Assembly: GCA_944391955.1 (NCBI GenBank)
Contig: CALXVG010000003.1
Coordinates: 47,314 to 111,313, forward strand
From: an uncultured Clostridia bacterium
Lineage (GTDB): Bacteria > Bacillota > Clostridia > TANB77 > CAG-508
Length of the DNA: 64,000 nucleotides
Reading direction: 5' to 3'
This document shows, piece after piece, positions 17,455 to 25,797 of the stretch (its first letter is position 1; each line of letters opens with the position of its first letter). Made by a program: the position numbers and the translations under genes. The notes under the pieces were generated by a model. That model saw nothing but the letters and a program-made list of their open reading frames with translations, was not told the origin of the DNA and made no database searches.

Positions 17455-17811
17455 TCAAATATCGCAATCCCCTGGATATGAGAAGGTTGCGTTCTTAAAT
17501 CTACCTAGAATTGCACCTGCTAATACAACAGATGATCTTATTTTTCTCATTAGATTATCTGGTATTTCATGACTTTCCATTTTTGATGAATCTATAATTA
17601 TTTTTCCATTCTTTTTTATTGATTTGCATCCTAGAATATGTAAAATTTCCAATGTTGCTTTTGTATCTTGAATATTTGGAACATTATATAATGTACTATT
17701 AGTTCCATTTAAAATACTTGCAGCAATTATAGGAAGTGAAGCATTTTTTGAACCTGATACATATGTTTCTCCTTCTAATTTTTTTCCACCTTCTATTACA
17801 TAGCTTGACAT
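17455..17811 (-). pseudogene. murA: murA, 5' part (interrupted by element)
   Basis: N-terminal fragment of MurA: 114 native codons from the ATG at 17811 (AAAGGAGGG upstream) to PG, then four codons from element sequence and a stop at 17455. It has the UDP-GlcNAc/PEP-binding start VSGSKNASLPIIAA (Lys22-type residue) and RKIRSSVVLAGAILGRF. The break falls exactly before the catalytic cysteine loop. The element happens to supply a cysteine (GDC), but the product ends there and cannot be active. Partner of the 3' part at 6921-7837. Confidence 0.9.
17469..17474 (-). other. Attachment site, far junction
   Basis: CAGGGG on the coding strand, preceded by TCTCATATC of murA and followed by the element sequence ATTGCGATATTTGA, which adds the residues DCDI and a stop to the murA fragment. 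Confidence 0.8.
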
Positions 17812-17871
17812 TATATACCCTCCTTTATTATTTACTATATATTATGCAAACTAAGTAAATAAGGTGTGTAC

Positions 17872-17899
17872 ACAAAAAAGAAAGCCTTACTGGCTTTCT
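17872..17899 (-). terminator. Terminator of the femX-like gene
   Basis: Perfect 8-bp stem AGAAAGCC/GGCTTTCT (17879-17886, 17892-17899), 5-nt loop, followed on the minus strand by TTTTTTGTG. Just upstream of the murA leader. Confidence 0.8.
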
Positions 17900-17901
17900 A
17901 A

Positions 17902-18954
17902 CTACTTTTTCAAAATCTTATCTCTCAAATTTGATATTTTTCTATATACTGTTTGGCTTATATTAAAAACTGTATTCATTACGGGGTTAAAGATTATATA
18001 CATTTCATTAATAAATTCTACGAAATCCCCATTAAATCCTTTTTTAAATTTGTATACACCATATTGTTGATCATTTTCTGATTTGAATCCTGAAACTCCT
18101 CTAAAATCATATAAATCACAGCCTGATTCTTTTGCCCATTTTATCATTTCCCATTGCAATAAATAATTTGGCATAAGATTTCTATATTCATTTGAGCTTC
18201 CACCATACAGATACCAAACTTTATTACCATATTTTATTGGTAATACTGCAGCTATTGGTTTTCCTTCATATTCAGCAATTATTAATCTTATATGGTCTGG
18301 CTCCATACTATCATATATTTTTTCAAAATATGATAATGGTCTTATGAAAAACTCATCTCTTGACCCTGTTGTTTTCATAATTTCATGAAATGTTTTTAAA
18401 TCTTCTCTTGTTCCTTCCTTGATTGTTACACCTTTTTTGATTGCCAATCTTATATTATATCTAGTTTTTGAGTGGAATGAAGCCAATAATTCTTCTTCTG
18501 TTCTATCTTTTACATTTAATCTAAAAACATATTTAGGTTGAATTACTTGATTAATACTTTTTATATTGTTTTTAGTTTTATAACCTAATTCTTTTATAAT
18601 TTTTTGAAATTCTTCATCATCTTTTGATATGTCTGGGTCTAATCTGAAAATGAATGCTTTATATTTTTTTGCAAGTTTTTTTGCTTCTTCTGTAAGTTCT
18701 CTTAAAGTCTCTATATCATGCTCATCACACACAAATCCTCTTGGTGCATACATTATATATCTATGAAATATTGGCACTTTTCTTAATAAAATGCTCATTA
18801 CCCCTTTTATGGTTCCATCTTCATTCCTTACAACTATAAATTCATTTTCCCATTCAGTTTTTACTTTTGCCCATTCTGGCGATTGTAAAAAATGTGCTCT
18901 TTTATTTTGTTCTATAAATTTTCTTATTTCCTCTTCATTCACTATATTACTCAT
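17902..18954 (-). CDS. FemAB/FemX-type peptidyltransferase
   Basis: 350 aa. Matches the FemABX family, which adds amino acids from aminoacyl-tRNA to the lipid II stem peptide to build cross-bridges. Family features: FLQSPEWAKVK at the start, RGFVCDEHDIETLREL in the middle, FHSKTRYNIRLAIKKGVTI, then the GNAT-like second half with KPIAAVLPIKYGNKVWYLYG, LLQWEMIKWAKESGCDLYDF and YGVYKFKKGFNGDFVEFI. Single copy, cytoplasmic. It shares direction with cardiolipin synthase upstream (19-bp gap) and ends at its own terminator. The amino acid it transfers cannot be told from sequence. Confidence 0.88.
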   Translation of the reverse strand: MSNIVNEEEIRKFIEQNKRAHFLQSPEWAKVKTEWENEFIVVRNEDGTIKGVMSILLRKVPIFHRYIMYAPRGFVCDEHDIETLRELTEEAKKLAKKYKAFIFRLDPDISKDDEEFQKIIKELGYKTKNNIKSINQVIQPKYVFRLNVKDRTEEELLASFHSKTRYNIRLAIKKGVTIKEGTREDLKTFHEIMKTTGSRDEFFIRPLSYFEKIYDSMEPDHIRLIIAEYEGKPIAAVLPIKYGNKVWYLYGGSSNEYRNLMPNYLLQWEMIKWAKESGCDLYDFRGVSGFKSENDQQYGVYKFKKGFNGDFVEFINEMYIIFNPVMNTVFNISQTVYRKISNLRDKILKK

Positions 18955-18973
18955 ATCTTTCCCTTTCTAACCA

Positions 18974-20497
18974 TTACATTAATGGTGCAAAAATTCTTAA
19001 TATTGATTGAATTATCGACCTTATTAATCCATGTCTACATTCCTTTTCAGTAATCTCATGACTTTTTTTTATTGTATCAATTGCGTCTTTTTTTATTTTT
19101 TCTATCACTCTATCATTGTAAATATATGTACCACATTCAAAATGCAAATATAAACTTCTATAATCTAAATTCAGTGTTCCCACTGTTGCAACTTTGTCAT
19201 CACATACAAATACTTTTGAATGTATAAATCCTGGTGTGTATTCATATATTTTTACACCTTCTTCTATAAGCATATCATAATAAGTTCTTGCTACTGTAAA
19301 GACTATTTTCTTATCTGGGATACCTGGTGTTACAATTCTTACATCTACACCTCGTTTGCTTGCTAGTGTTAAAGCTGAAAGCATTTCATTGTCTATTATT
19401 AAATATGGAGTAAAAATATATACATATTTTTTTGATTGATTTATAATATTTAAATAAATATTTTCACCAACTAGTTCTTTGTCTAATGGATAGTCTCCAT
19501 ATGGTGCAATATATCCACTATCATTAGATACATTTTTTATTGTTGGTTTGAATTTGTAAAAATCTTCATCTTCATTTTTATATGCATTCCAGATGTTTAA
19601 AAACATTACTGTATAATTCCATACTGCTGCACCTTTTATCATTATTCCATTATCTTTCCAATGTCCAAATCGTTTCTTTTTATTGATATATTCATCTGCA
19701 ATATTAATACCTCCACTGAATGCTGTATCTCCATCAATTACGAGTATTTTTCTGTGGTCTCTATTATTCATAAATACTGCTACAACAGGTATTAATCTGT
19801 TAAATACTATACATTTGATGCCTTTTTTCTGAAGAACTTTTTTATAGTGATATGGCAATTTTCCAATTGTCCCAAAGTCATCATAGATAATTCTTACATC
19901 TACTCCTTCTTTAACTTTTTGTTCTAAAATTTCTAGAATTCCTTGCCACATTTCTCCAAGTTCGATTATAAAATATTCAATAAAGATAAATTTTTTGGCT
20001 TTTCTTAATTCTTCAAGTATTACTTTGTAAACATCTTCTCCTAATGGATAATAATCTATAAAACTATTTTTATAAATCGGATATCCTGCATATTGTGAAA
20101 TATAATTTACTTGCCCATAAATATCTGCATCTTGATTATGAATTTCTTCTAAAGTTTGTTTATTTTGTACTAAGTAATGTTTTTCTTTTTGTTTGTTTTT
20201 ATATATTCTTTTTAATGTTGTACTTGAATATAAATTAGCACCCATGAATACAAATAATATTCCTCCAAATATTGGAAATATCATTATAATTATAATCCAT
20301 GGTATTTTATTTGCTAAGTGCTTTTCCCTTCTTATAATTGCCAATAAAATTAGTATACTAAGTATTGTTAAAATTATATTTATAGAAACATAATACTGAC
20401 TGAAGTTGTTTATTAATTCTAATAGCCATAGCACTTGTATAAATATACTTATTGCAATTATACCAATTCTGCTAAATATTAATTTTAATATTTTCAT
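18974..20497 (-). CDS. cls: Cardiolipin synthase
   Basis: 507 aa. Two N-terminal membrane helices (about 5-55), then two phospholipase-D domains with HxK(x4)D motifs: HRKILVIDGD (first) and HSKVFVCDDK (second), each followed by the GG/GT-N element (GGINIADEY, GTLNLDYRSL). Joins two phosphatidylglycerol molecules into cardiolipin plus glycerol at the inner membrane. Length is normal for bacterial ClsA-type enzymes. It probably heads a two-gene unit with the femX-like gene. Confidence 0.93.
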   Translation of the reverse strand: MKILKLIFSRIGIIAISIFIQVLWLLELINNFSQYYVSINIILTILSILILLAIIRREKHLANKIPWIIIIMIFPIFGGILFVFMGANLYSSTTLKRIYKNKQKEKHYLVQNKQTLEEIHNQDADIYGQVNYISQYAGYPIYKNSFIDYYPLGEDVYKVILEELRKAKKFIFIEYFIIELGEMWQGILEILEQKVKEGVDVRIIYDDFGTIGKLPYHYKKVLQKKGIKCIVFNRLIPVVAVFMNNRDHRKILVIDGDTAFSGGINIADEYINKKKRFGHWKDNGIMIKGAAVWNYTVMFLNIWNAYKNEDEDFYKFKPTIKNVSNDSGYIAPYGDYPLDKELVGENIYLNIINQSKKYVYIFTPYLIIDNEMLSALTLASKRGVDVRIVTPGIPDKKIVFTVARTYYDMLIEEGVKIYEYTPGFIHSKVFVCDDKVATVGTLNLDYRSLYLHFECGTYIYNDRVIEKIKKDAIDTIKKSHEITEKECRHGLIRSIIQSILRIFAPLM

Positions 20498-20552
20498 TTT
20501 TCATCCTCATTTTTCTTTACATTATAACATAGATTACTAGATTTATACAATA

Positions 20553-20589
20553 AAAAACATTGCATTAATAAATTAAATGCAATGTTTTT
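20553..20589 (-). terminator. Terminator of tRNA-Arg
   Basis: 14-bp inverted repeat AAAAACATTGCATT/AATGCAATGTTTTT directly after the tRNA on the minus strand, followed there by TTTTTTATTG. Confidence 0.75.
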
Positions 20590-20592
20590 ATT

Positions 20593-20669
<77 letters not shown>

Positions 20670-20687
20670 ATCTGCAACGCATTTAAT

Positions 20688-20716
20688 ATGATAGCATATT
20701 TTTATAAATTAGTCAA
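20688..20716 (-). promoter_or_regulatory. Promoter of tRNA-Arg
   Basis: TTGACT (20716-20711), 17-bp spacer, TATCAT (20693-20688) on the minus strand, about 20 bp before the tRNA 5' end. Confidence 0.7.
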
Positions 20717-20734
20717 GTTTTTTATCACATTTAG

Positions 20735-20763
20735 TTGAAATTTTATTTTATCTTTGTTATACT
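20735..20763 (+). promoter_or_regulatory. Promoter of the LCP gene
   Basis: TTGAAA (20735-20740), 17-bp spacer, TATACT (20758-20763), followed by AGGAGG at 20781-20786. Divergent from the tRNA promoter. Confidence 0.7.
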
Positions 20764-20791
20764 ATTATAGTATATATTTGAGGAGGTTATG

Positions 20792-21871
20792 ATGGCAAAA
20801 CATTCACAATCAAAAGATGTAAAAAGAGAAGTAAAAAAAGATTTAAAAAATGAAGAAAAAAATAATAAAAAGAAATTAAAGAAAAAAAAGAGAAGACGTA
20901 TTGTTTTATTGATATTATTGATTTTAATTATAGCTTTAGGAATTTTTATTGGTGTAAGAATCCATAGAGCAGGTGGAAATTTACTTGCTGCAATACTTGG
21001 TCATGATGAGAATACTAGAAAGAATCTAGATACTATCCAAATCCTCATATTAGGTGAAAGTACTGGTATGTCTGATACAATAGTTGTAGCACAATATAAT
21101 CCAAAGAATCAAACTGCAGCTTTGCTTTCAATTCCAAGGGATACTTTCGTAGGAACTAGTTTATCTAATGCAAGATCTAGTGATAAAATTAATTCAAAAT
21201 TCTCACATGGAGAAACAATTGAAGATACTGTTGAAGCTGTAAACACTCTTACTGGTCTTAATATTCACTACTATATTCTTGTAGATACTGAAGCTTTAAT
21301 TAAATTAGTTGATACAATAGGTGGATTAGAATTTGATGTTCCTATTGACATGAATTATGATGATGCAACACAAGATTTACACATACATTTATCTGCTGGA
21401 TATCAAAAACTTAATGGTGCTCAAGTTGAACAACTTGTTAGATTTAGACATAATAATGATGGTTCAACATATAGTTATAGCACTTATGGCGGAGAAGATT
21501 TTGGTAGAATGAGAACTCAACGTAATGTTATCATTTCACTTGCTCAACAAACTTTAAAATTTAAAAATATTACTAAAATTTTTAATATTATAGATATTTT
21601 AATTTTAAAAAAATATGTAAAAACTAATATAGATTTAGATTATATTAAAGACTATGTACCATATGCTGTTGAAATGAATATGGATGAAATCAAAACAGGT
21701 CAACTTCCTGGTACTGATGGTCCAAGTAATGGAATTTATTTCTTCATTCCAGATAAAGAAGCAACTTTAGAATTAGTTGATGAATTATTTAATGAAAAAC
21801 TTCCTGAAGAAGAAGTTGATGGAAATAACACAGTGGATGATAATAGTACAGAAAATAATACTGTAGATTAA
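20792..21871 (+). CDS. LytR-CpsA-Psr (LCP) family wall-polymer ligase
   Basis: About 359 aa; of two adjacent ATG codons I choose 20792, 5 nt after AGGAGG. Very basic N-terminus (KKKKRRR), one membrane helix (about 38-58), then the LCP domain with ILGESTGMSDTIVVAQY, SIPRDTFVG, DKINSKFSHGE, GLNIHYYILVDTEALIKLVD, VRFRHNNDG and GGEDFGRMRTQRNVI. Family members attach teichoic-acid-type polymers or capsule to peptidoglycan from undecaprenyl carriers; the conserved Arg and Asp residues are present. The C-terminal tail is acidic and Asn-rich. Single gene; its exact polymer is unknown. Confidence 0.9.
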   Translation: MAKHSQSKDVKREVKKDLKNEEKNNKKKLKKKKRRRIVLLILLILIIALGIFIGVRIHRAGGNLLAAILGHDENTRKNLDTIQILILGESTGMSDTIVVAQYNPKNQTAALLSIPRDTFVGTSLSNARSSDKINSKFSHGETIEDTVEAVNTLTGLNIHYYILVDTEALIKLVDTIGGLEFDVPIDMNYDDATQDLHIHLSAGYQKLNGAQVEQLVRFRHNNDGSTYSYSTYGGEDFGRMRTQRNVIISLAQQTLKFKNITKIFNIIDILILKKYVKTNIDLDYIKDYVPYAVEMNMDEIKTGQLPGTDGPSNGIYFFIPDKEATLELVDELFNEKLPEEEVDGNNTVDDNSTENNTVD

Positions 21872-21880
21872 AAAGTAAAA

Positions 21881-21919
21881 ATATAGTTTTTTCAGGATTA
21901 TATCTTGAAAAAACTATAT
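21881..21919. terminator. Hairpin between LCP and carboxypeptidase genes
   Basis: 14-bp perfect inverted repeat ATATAGTTTTTTCA/TGAAAAAACTATAT with an 11-nt loop in the 68-bp convergent gap. T-tracts lie inside the stem rather than after it, so activity as a terminator is probable, not certain. Confidence 0.55.
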
Positions 21920-21939
21920 TATTAAATATCTATTTTATA

Positions 21940-23175
21940 TTACATATTTCTAATTTTATTCATTCTTATTTTTTTTCTATGATTTTCAATCGTCTTTATT
22001 GTTCCAAATATTATTATTAAAGTTAAGAATAGAAAAATGAAAAATGCTAACATATGGCTTTTTTCCACATCATTTCCTGCAACTAAATTTGCTTCATATG
22101 TAATACCGTCTATTTCATACTTTACTGTTCCTACTTGCGTTCCTTTTTGTATTGGTGCTTTTAAATTGTTATTTAATTCAACTCCTATTGCTATTGTATA
22201 AAGTGCTTCTTGATCAACTAAAGCAATTATATCTTCTTCCAATACTGCATTCATTTTCTTTGTTTTTAATGTGGCTCCTTTTATATCAATGGTTTGTACA
22301 TTTTCTCCCGCAGTAGCAATTGTTTCGTTTTTATATCTATCAAATCCATATTCATACATACTTTTTAAGCTTACATATCTTTCCTCTGCTGTTGTACATT
22401 TTAATACTACTGCATACAATTCCATATTATTTTTTACAGCATATGACGCTAAACAGCTTCCTGCTGGTGTGGTAAATCCTGTTTTTATTCCCCTTGCATA
22501 TTCATAATATCCTGTTTCATTACCAGAAAGAAGAAGTCCATTTGTTGTTTCATAAATTCTATCTGTTCCTGAATATTTATTTGTACTACCTAATTCATAA
22601 TATATTTTAGCTACTATCTCTCTTAATGATTCATGTTTCATTGCTTCTCTTGATATTAATGCCATGTCATATGCAGTTGTATAATGATTTTCTTCATGAA
22701 GTCCATTAGTGTTTGTAAAATGGCTATTTTTACACCCTATCTCTTCTGCTTTTTTATTCATTAATTCAGTAAATGCTTCTATACTTCCTGCAACATGTAT
22801 TGCAAGTACATTTGCTATGTCATTATATGAAGATATTAGAAGTAAATTTAGCATTTGTTCTACAGTAAGTTGTTCCCCATCAGTTAAATTTGATACTATA
22901 TATCCTTGTGGTAAACCTTCTTGTGATTCATTACTGTATGTCACAATATCTGTTAAATTACAATTCTCGACCACCACTATTGCTGTGAGCATTTTTGTTA
23001 AACTTGCTGGATATGCTTTTTCATATGCATGTTTTTCATATAAAACCTTTCCTGTTCTCCCATCCATTAAAATAGCCATTGGTGCAGATACTTCTAAATC
23101 AGTTGCTTTGACTATCGTAACAGGTAATATTAATAAACAAATTAATATTAAACAAATTACTTTTTTTATCTTCAT
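21940..23175 (-). CDS. Serine-type D-Ala-D-Ala carboxypeptidase (peptidase S11)
   Basis: 411 aa. Signal peptide (residues 1-25), then the S11 penicillin-binding domain with SLTK (catalytic Ser, Lys), SYN in SSYNDIANVLA and KTG in KTGFTTPAGSCL. A C-terminal beta domain and a final hydrophobic helix (MLAFFIFLFLTLIIIFGTI) with a basic tail anchor it outside the membrane. It trims the terminal D-Ala of stem peptides; of the DacA/DacF type. Divergent from comEA with an 87-bp gap. Confidence 0.92.
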   Translation of the reverse strand: MKIKKVICLILICLLILPVTIVKATDLEVSAPMAILMDGRTGKVLYEKHAYEKAYPASLTKMLTAIVVVENCNLTDIVTYSNESQEGLPQGYIVSNLTDGEQLTVEQMLNLLLISSYNDIANVLAIHVAGSIEAFTELMNKKAEEIGCKNSHFTNTNGLHEENHYTTAYDMALISREAMKHESLREIVAKIYYELGSTNKYSGTDRIYETTNGLLLSGNETGYYEYARGIKTGFTTPAGSCLASYAVKNNMELYAVVLKCTTAEERYVSLKSMYEYGFDRYKNETIATAGENVQTIDIKGATLKTKKMNAVLEEDIIALVDQEALYTIAIGVELNNNLKAPIQKGTQVGTVKYEIDGITYEANLVAGNDVEKSHMLAFFIFLFLTLIIIFGTIKTIENHRKKIRMNKIRNM

Positions 23176-23262
23176 TTTTTTATCATTCCTTTCGTATTCA
23201 AAATGTAATTATAAACATGATAATATATATTTTAAAAAAACTCAAGTTTTTTTGGAGGTCCT

Positions 23263-23862
23263 ATGAAATATTTTAATAAAAAAATTTTAATAATTATAAT
23301 AATTTCTATAATTTTAATAATAGCTTGTATATATTTTTTCACACACACAGATGATACTATTACTGTAACTTCCAATGATTTATTTATAGAAAACATATCT
23401 AATAATTCTGAAAATAAAAAAATAACTATACATATTACAGGAGAAATAAACAATCCTGGCATAGTTTATTTGAATTCAGATTCTAGAATTATTGATGCCA
23501 TTAATGCTGCTGGTGGTTCTACTGATATTGCAGATTTAAATAAAATAAATCTAGCATATCCACTTCAAGATGGGCAAAAAATTTACGTTCCTAGTATTTA
23601 TGATGAAGATATTTCTAATTATATAACTAATAGTGCTGGAAATAATGTTTTAGATGATGAAAATAATATTTCAACTATTAATATAAATACTGCTACACAA
23701 AGTGAATTAGAAAGTTTACCTGGTATCGGAGAATCTACCGCTAAAAAAATTATAGATTATCGCAATCAAAACGGAAAGTTTAAGCAGATAGAAGATATTA
23801 TGAATGTTTCTGGAATTGGAGAAAGTAAATTTAATAATATAAAAGATAAGATTTCTGTTTAG
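23263..23862 (+). CDS. comEA: ComEA family DNA-binding protein
   Basis: 199 aa with GGAGG before the ATG. N-terminal membrane helix (about 5-27), an SLBB domain (ITGEINNPGIVYL, AINAAGGSTDIADLNKINLA, DGQKIYVP) and a C-terminal pair of helix-hairpin-helix motifs (NINTATQSELESLPGIGEST, NVSGIGESKFNNIK). ComEA binds incoming double-stranded DNA in natural transformation. comEC, often next, is not here, so competence cannot be claimed. sigG follows 80 bp later in the same direction. Confidence 0.9.
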   Translation: MKYFNKKILIIIIISIILIIACIYFFTHTDDTITVTSNDLFIENISNNSENKKITIHITGEINNPGIVYLNSDSRIIDAINAAGGSTDIADLNKINLAYPLQDGQKIYVPSIYDEDISNYITNSAGNNVLDDENNISTININTATQSELESLPGIGESTAKKIIDYRNQNGKFKQIEDIMNVSGIGESKFNNIKDKISV

Positions 23863-23942
23863 TAATATCTAGGTTTTGTTGGCATAAAATTTTTAACCTT
23901 GGAAATAATATCATTATATTACTTTTAAGGGAGGTCTTTTAT

Positions 23943-24716
23943 TTGATTAATAAGGTAGAAATATGTAGTGTTAATACTGCAAAATTGCCTGTGCTATCAA
24001 ATAAAGAAAAAAACGAACTTTTAATAAAAATAAAAAATGGAGATAAAGAAGCTAGGGAATACTTTATAAATGGGAATCTTCGTCTGGTTCTCAGTGTTAT
24101 CCAAAGATTTAACGGAAGAGGCGAAAATGTAGATGATTTATTTCAGGTTGGATGTGTAGGCTTAATTAAAGCAATTGATAATTTTGACACCACACTAAAT
24201 GTCCAGTTTTCAACATATGCAGTACCAATGATTATAGGGGAAATTCGAAGACATTTAAGAGATAATAATCCTATAAGAGTAAGTAGGTCAATGAGAGATT
24301 TGGCTTATAAAGCCCTTCAAGTTAAAGAAAAACTATCTAAAGAAAAACAAAAAGAACCTACTATTGAAGAAATTGCAAAAGAACTCAATGTAAATAAAGA
24401 AGAAGTAGTTGTTAGTTTAGATTCTATTCAAGATCCTATATCTCTACAAGAACCCGTTTTCAACGAAGGAAATGAAAGCATTTATATAATGGACCAAGTA
24501 AAAGATTCCAAAAATAATGATGAACTATGGGCTGAAAACATAACTATTGTAGAAGCAATGAAAAAACTAAATCCCAGAGAAAAAGCAATAATTTCAAAAC
24601 GTTTTTTTGATGGTAGAACCCAGATGGAAGTAGCAGAAGAAATCGGAATATCCCAAGCTCAAGTTTCCAGACTAGAAAAAAACGCAATAGAAAGAATTAA
24701 AAAAATGTATCAATAA
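23943..24716 (+). CDS. sigG: Sporulation sigma factor SigG
   Basis: 257 aa, TTG start behind GGGAGG (23929-23934). Opens with the SigG signature NKVEICSVNTAKLPVLSNKE, then sigma region 2 (NLRLVLSVIQRFNGRGENVD, DLFQVGCVGLIKAIDNFD), region 3 (EPTIEEIAKELNVNKEEV) and region 4 (FFDGRTQMEVAEEIGISQAQ). SigG drives late forespore genes; it suggests an endospore-forming ancestry. In many Clostridia sigG follows spoIIGA-sigE; those genes are absent here. A long hairpin ends the unit. Confidence 0.9.
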   Translation: MINKVEICSVNTAKLPVLSNKEKNELLIKIKNGDKEAREYFINGNLRLVLSVIQRFNGRGENVDDLFQVGCVGLIKAIDNFDTTLNVQFSTYAVPMIIGEIRRHLRDNNPIRVSRSMRDLAYKALQVKEKLSKEKQKEPTIEEIAKELNVNKEEVVVSLDSIQDPISLQEPVFNEGNESIYIMDQVKDSKNNDELWAENITIVEAMKKLNPREKAIISKRFFDGRTQMEVAEEIGISQAQVSRLEKNAIERIKKMYQ

Positions 24717-24723
24717 AAATTTT

Positions 24724-24764
24724 CCCAATTGTGGACATTATTTCATCTAATGTCCACAATTGGG
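24724..24764. terminator. Hairpin between sigG and add
   Basis: Perfect 17-bp stem (24724-24740 with 24748-24764), 7-nt loop, in the convergent gap. Modest T-rich flanks on both sides. Confidence 0.7.
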
Positions 24765-24768
24765 GTAT

Positions 24769-25788
24769 TTATTTTATAAATTCTTTATTTTCTTTATTTT
24801 GATATTCTTGGATTTTTGCTATTAGTTCTGCTTTTTTTACTGGTGTTGTAAATGCAAATCTTGCTGCATTTATGTTCATTTGTATTAAGTCTTTTTCTGT
24901 TAATTCTGTATTTTGTAAAATCCATTCATATTCTTCTATTATATTTGTATTTGATACGGTGTCATTATCTGGACTTATTGTTACAAGTATGCCTTCTTTG
25001 TATAGTTCTTCAATTGGATGTTTTCCTTGTATAGCCTGTGTTTGAAGATTACTTATTGGACATATTTCTAATGGAATTTCTGTTGTTACTAATGTTTTTA
25101 TTAGTTCCTCGTCTTCAATACATCTTACACCATGACCAATTCTTTTTGCTCCAAATCTTAATGCATCTTTTATACTTTCTGGACCATCTGCTTCTCCTGC
25201 ATGTATTGTAAATGGAATTCCTTTTATGTTTGCTTCATTAAAAATTTCTTCATAATCTTTAGTTGGAAATAAAGCTTCTGCACCTGCTAAATCTATTGAA
25301 CTAACACCTCGTCCTAAAAATTTTTTAGCACTATCTACTACTTGTTTGTTATCTAAAACTCTATCCCCTCTCATGCAACATAGTATTAAAGAGCCATCTA
25401 TTTTACATTTTTCTTTAGCCATATTCATTCCTTCTATGGCACTAGCTACAACTTCATCACAAGTTAATCCTTCTTGAGTATGTTTCATTGGTGCAAACCT
25501 TACTTCGGCATAAATTACACCTTGTTTTTTCAAGTCTTCAAACAACTCATATGTTGCTGTTTTTATATGTTCTTTATTTTGCAATACTTGTGCTGGTAAA
25601 TCAAATTTTTGTAAATATTCATTTAAACTTCTACAATCTTTTTCTACCATTAAATTTCTTTTCACTTCTTCTAAATCACATGTATGTCCTTTTTCTTGTA
25701 GCCATTGTTGCACAGTTTCTGGTCTTAAAGAACCATCTAAATGTAAATGTAACACTATCTTTGGCATTTTTCTTATACTTTCTTGCAT
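24769..25788 (-). CDS. add: Adenosine deaminase
   Basis: 339 aa, start behind AAGGAGG. Metal-binding HLHLDGS near residue 12, catalytic HAGEA in FTIHAGEADGPES, RIGHGVRC, and the SPDNDTVSNT segment with the zinc Asp. Converts adenosine or deoxyadenosine to inosine for purine salvage. Length is standard. Downstream in the direction of transcription lies the sigG hairpin; upstream the DnaJ-like gene stops beyond the 5' side with a 9-bp gap, so both probably share a transcript starting before dnaJ-like. Confidence 0.93.
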   Translation of the reverse strand: MQESIRKMPKIVLHLHLDGSLRPETVQQWLQEKGHTCDLEEVKRNLMVEKDCRSLNEYLQKFDLPAQVLQNKEHIKTATYELFEDLKKQGVIYAEVRFAPMKHTQEGLTCDEVVASAIEGMNMAKEKCKIDGSLILCCMRGDRVLDNKQVVDSAKKFLGRGVSSIDLAGAEALFPTKDYEEIFNEANIKGIPFTIHAGEADGPESIKDALRFGAKRIGHGVRCIEDEELIKTLVTTEIPLEICPISNLQTQAIQGKHPIEELYKEGILVTISPDNDTVSNTNIIEEYEWILQNTELTEKDLIQMNINAARFAFTTPVKKAELIAKIQEYQNKENKEFIK

Positions 25789-25797
25789 AAATCCTCC

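Larger units (their letters stand above)
7832..17474. mobile_element. 9.6-kb integrative element of a large serine recombinase, inserted in murA
   Basis: The two halves of murA flank this block, and each end carries the hexamer CAGGGG (7832-7837 and 17469-17474 on the coding strand). The recombinase gene lies at one end, as in other integrative elements of this class. All cargo is on the minus strand: recombinase, RhuM, a 54-aa protein, an HTH protein, a 146-aa protein, a giant helicase and an orphan reading frame at the far end. No conjugation, capsid or replication genes are recognisable, so it is a small integrative island or mobilisable element. No transposon inverted repeats are seen; the short shared core is what serine integrases leave. 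Confidence 0.88.

Noticed and set aside
7838..17468. Transposon or IS ends at the murA insertion
   Set aside because: No terminal inverted repeats and no target duplication beyond the six-base core; the recombinase is of the serine integrase type.
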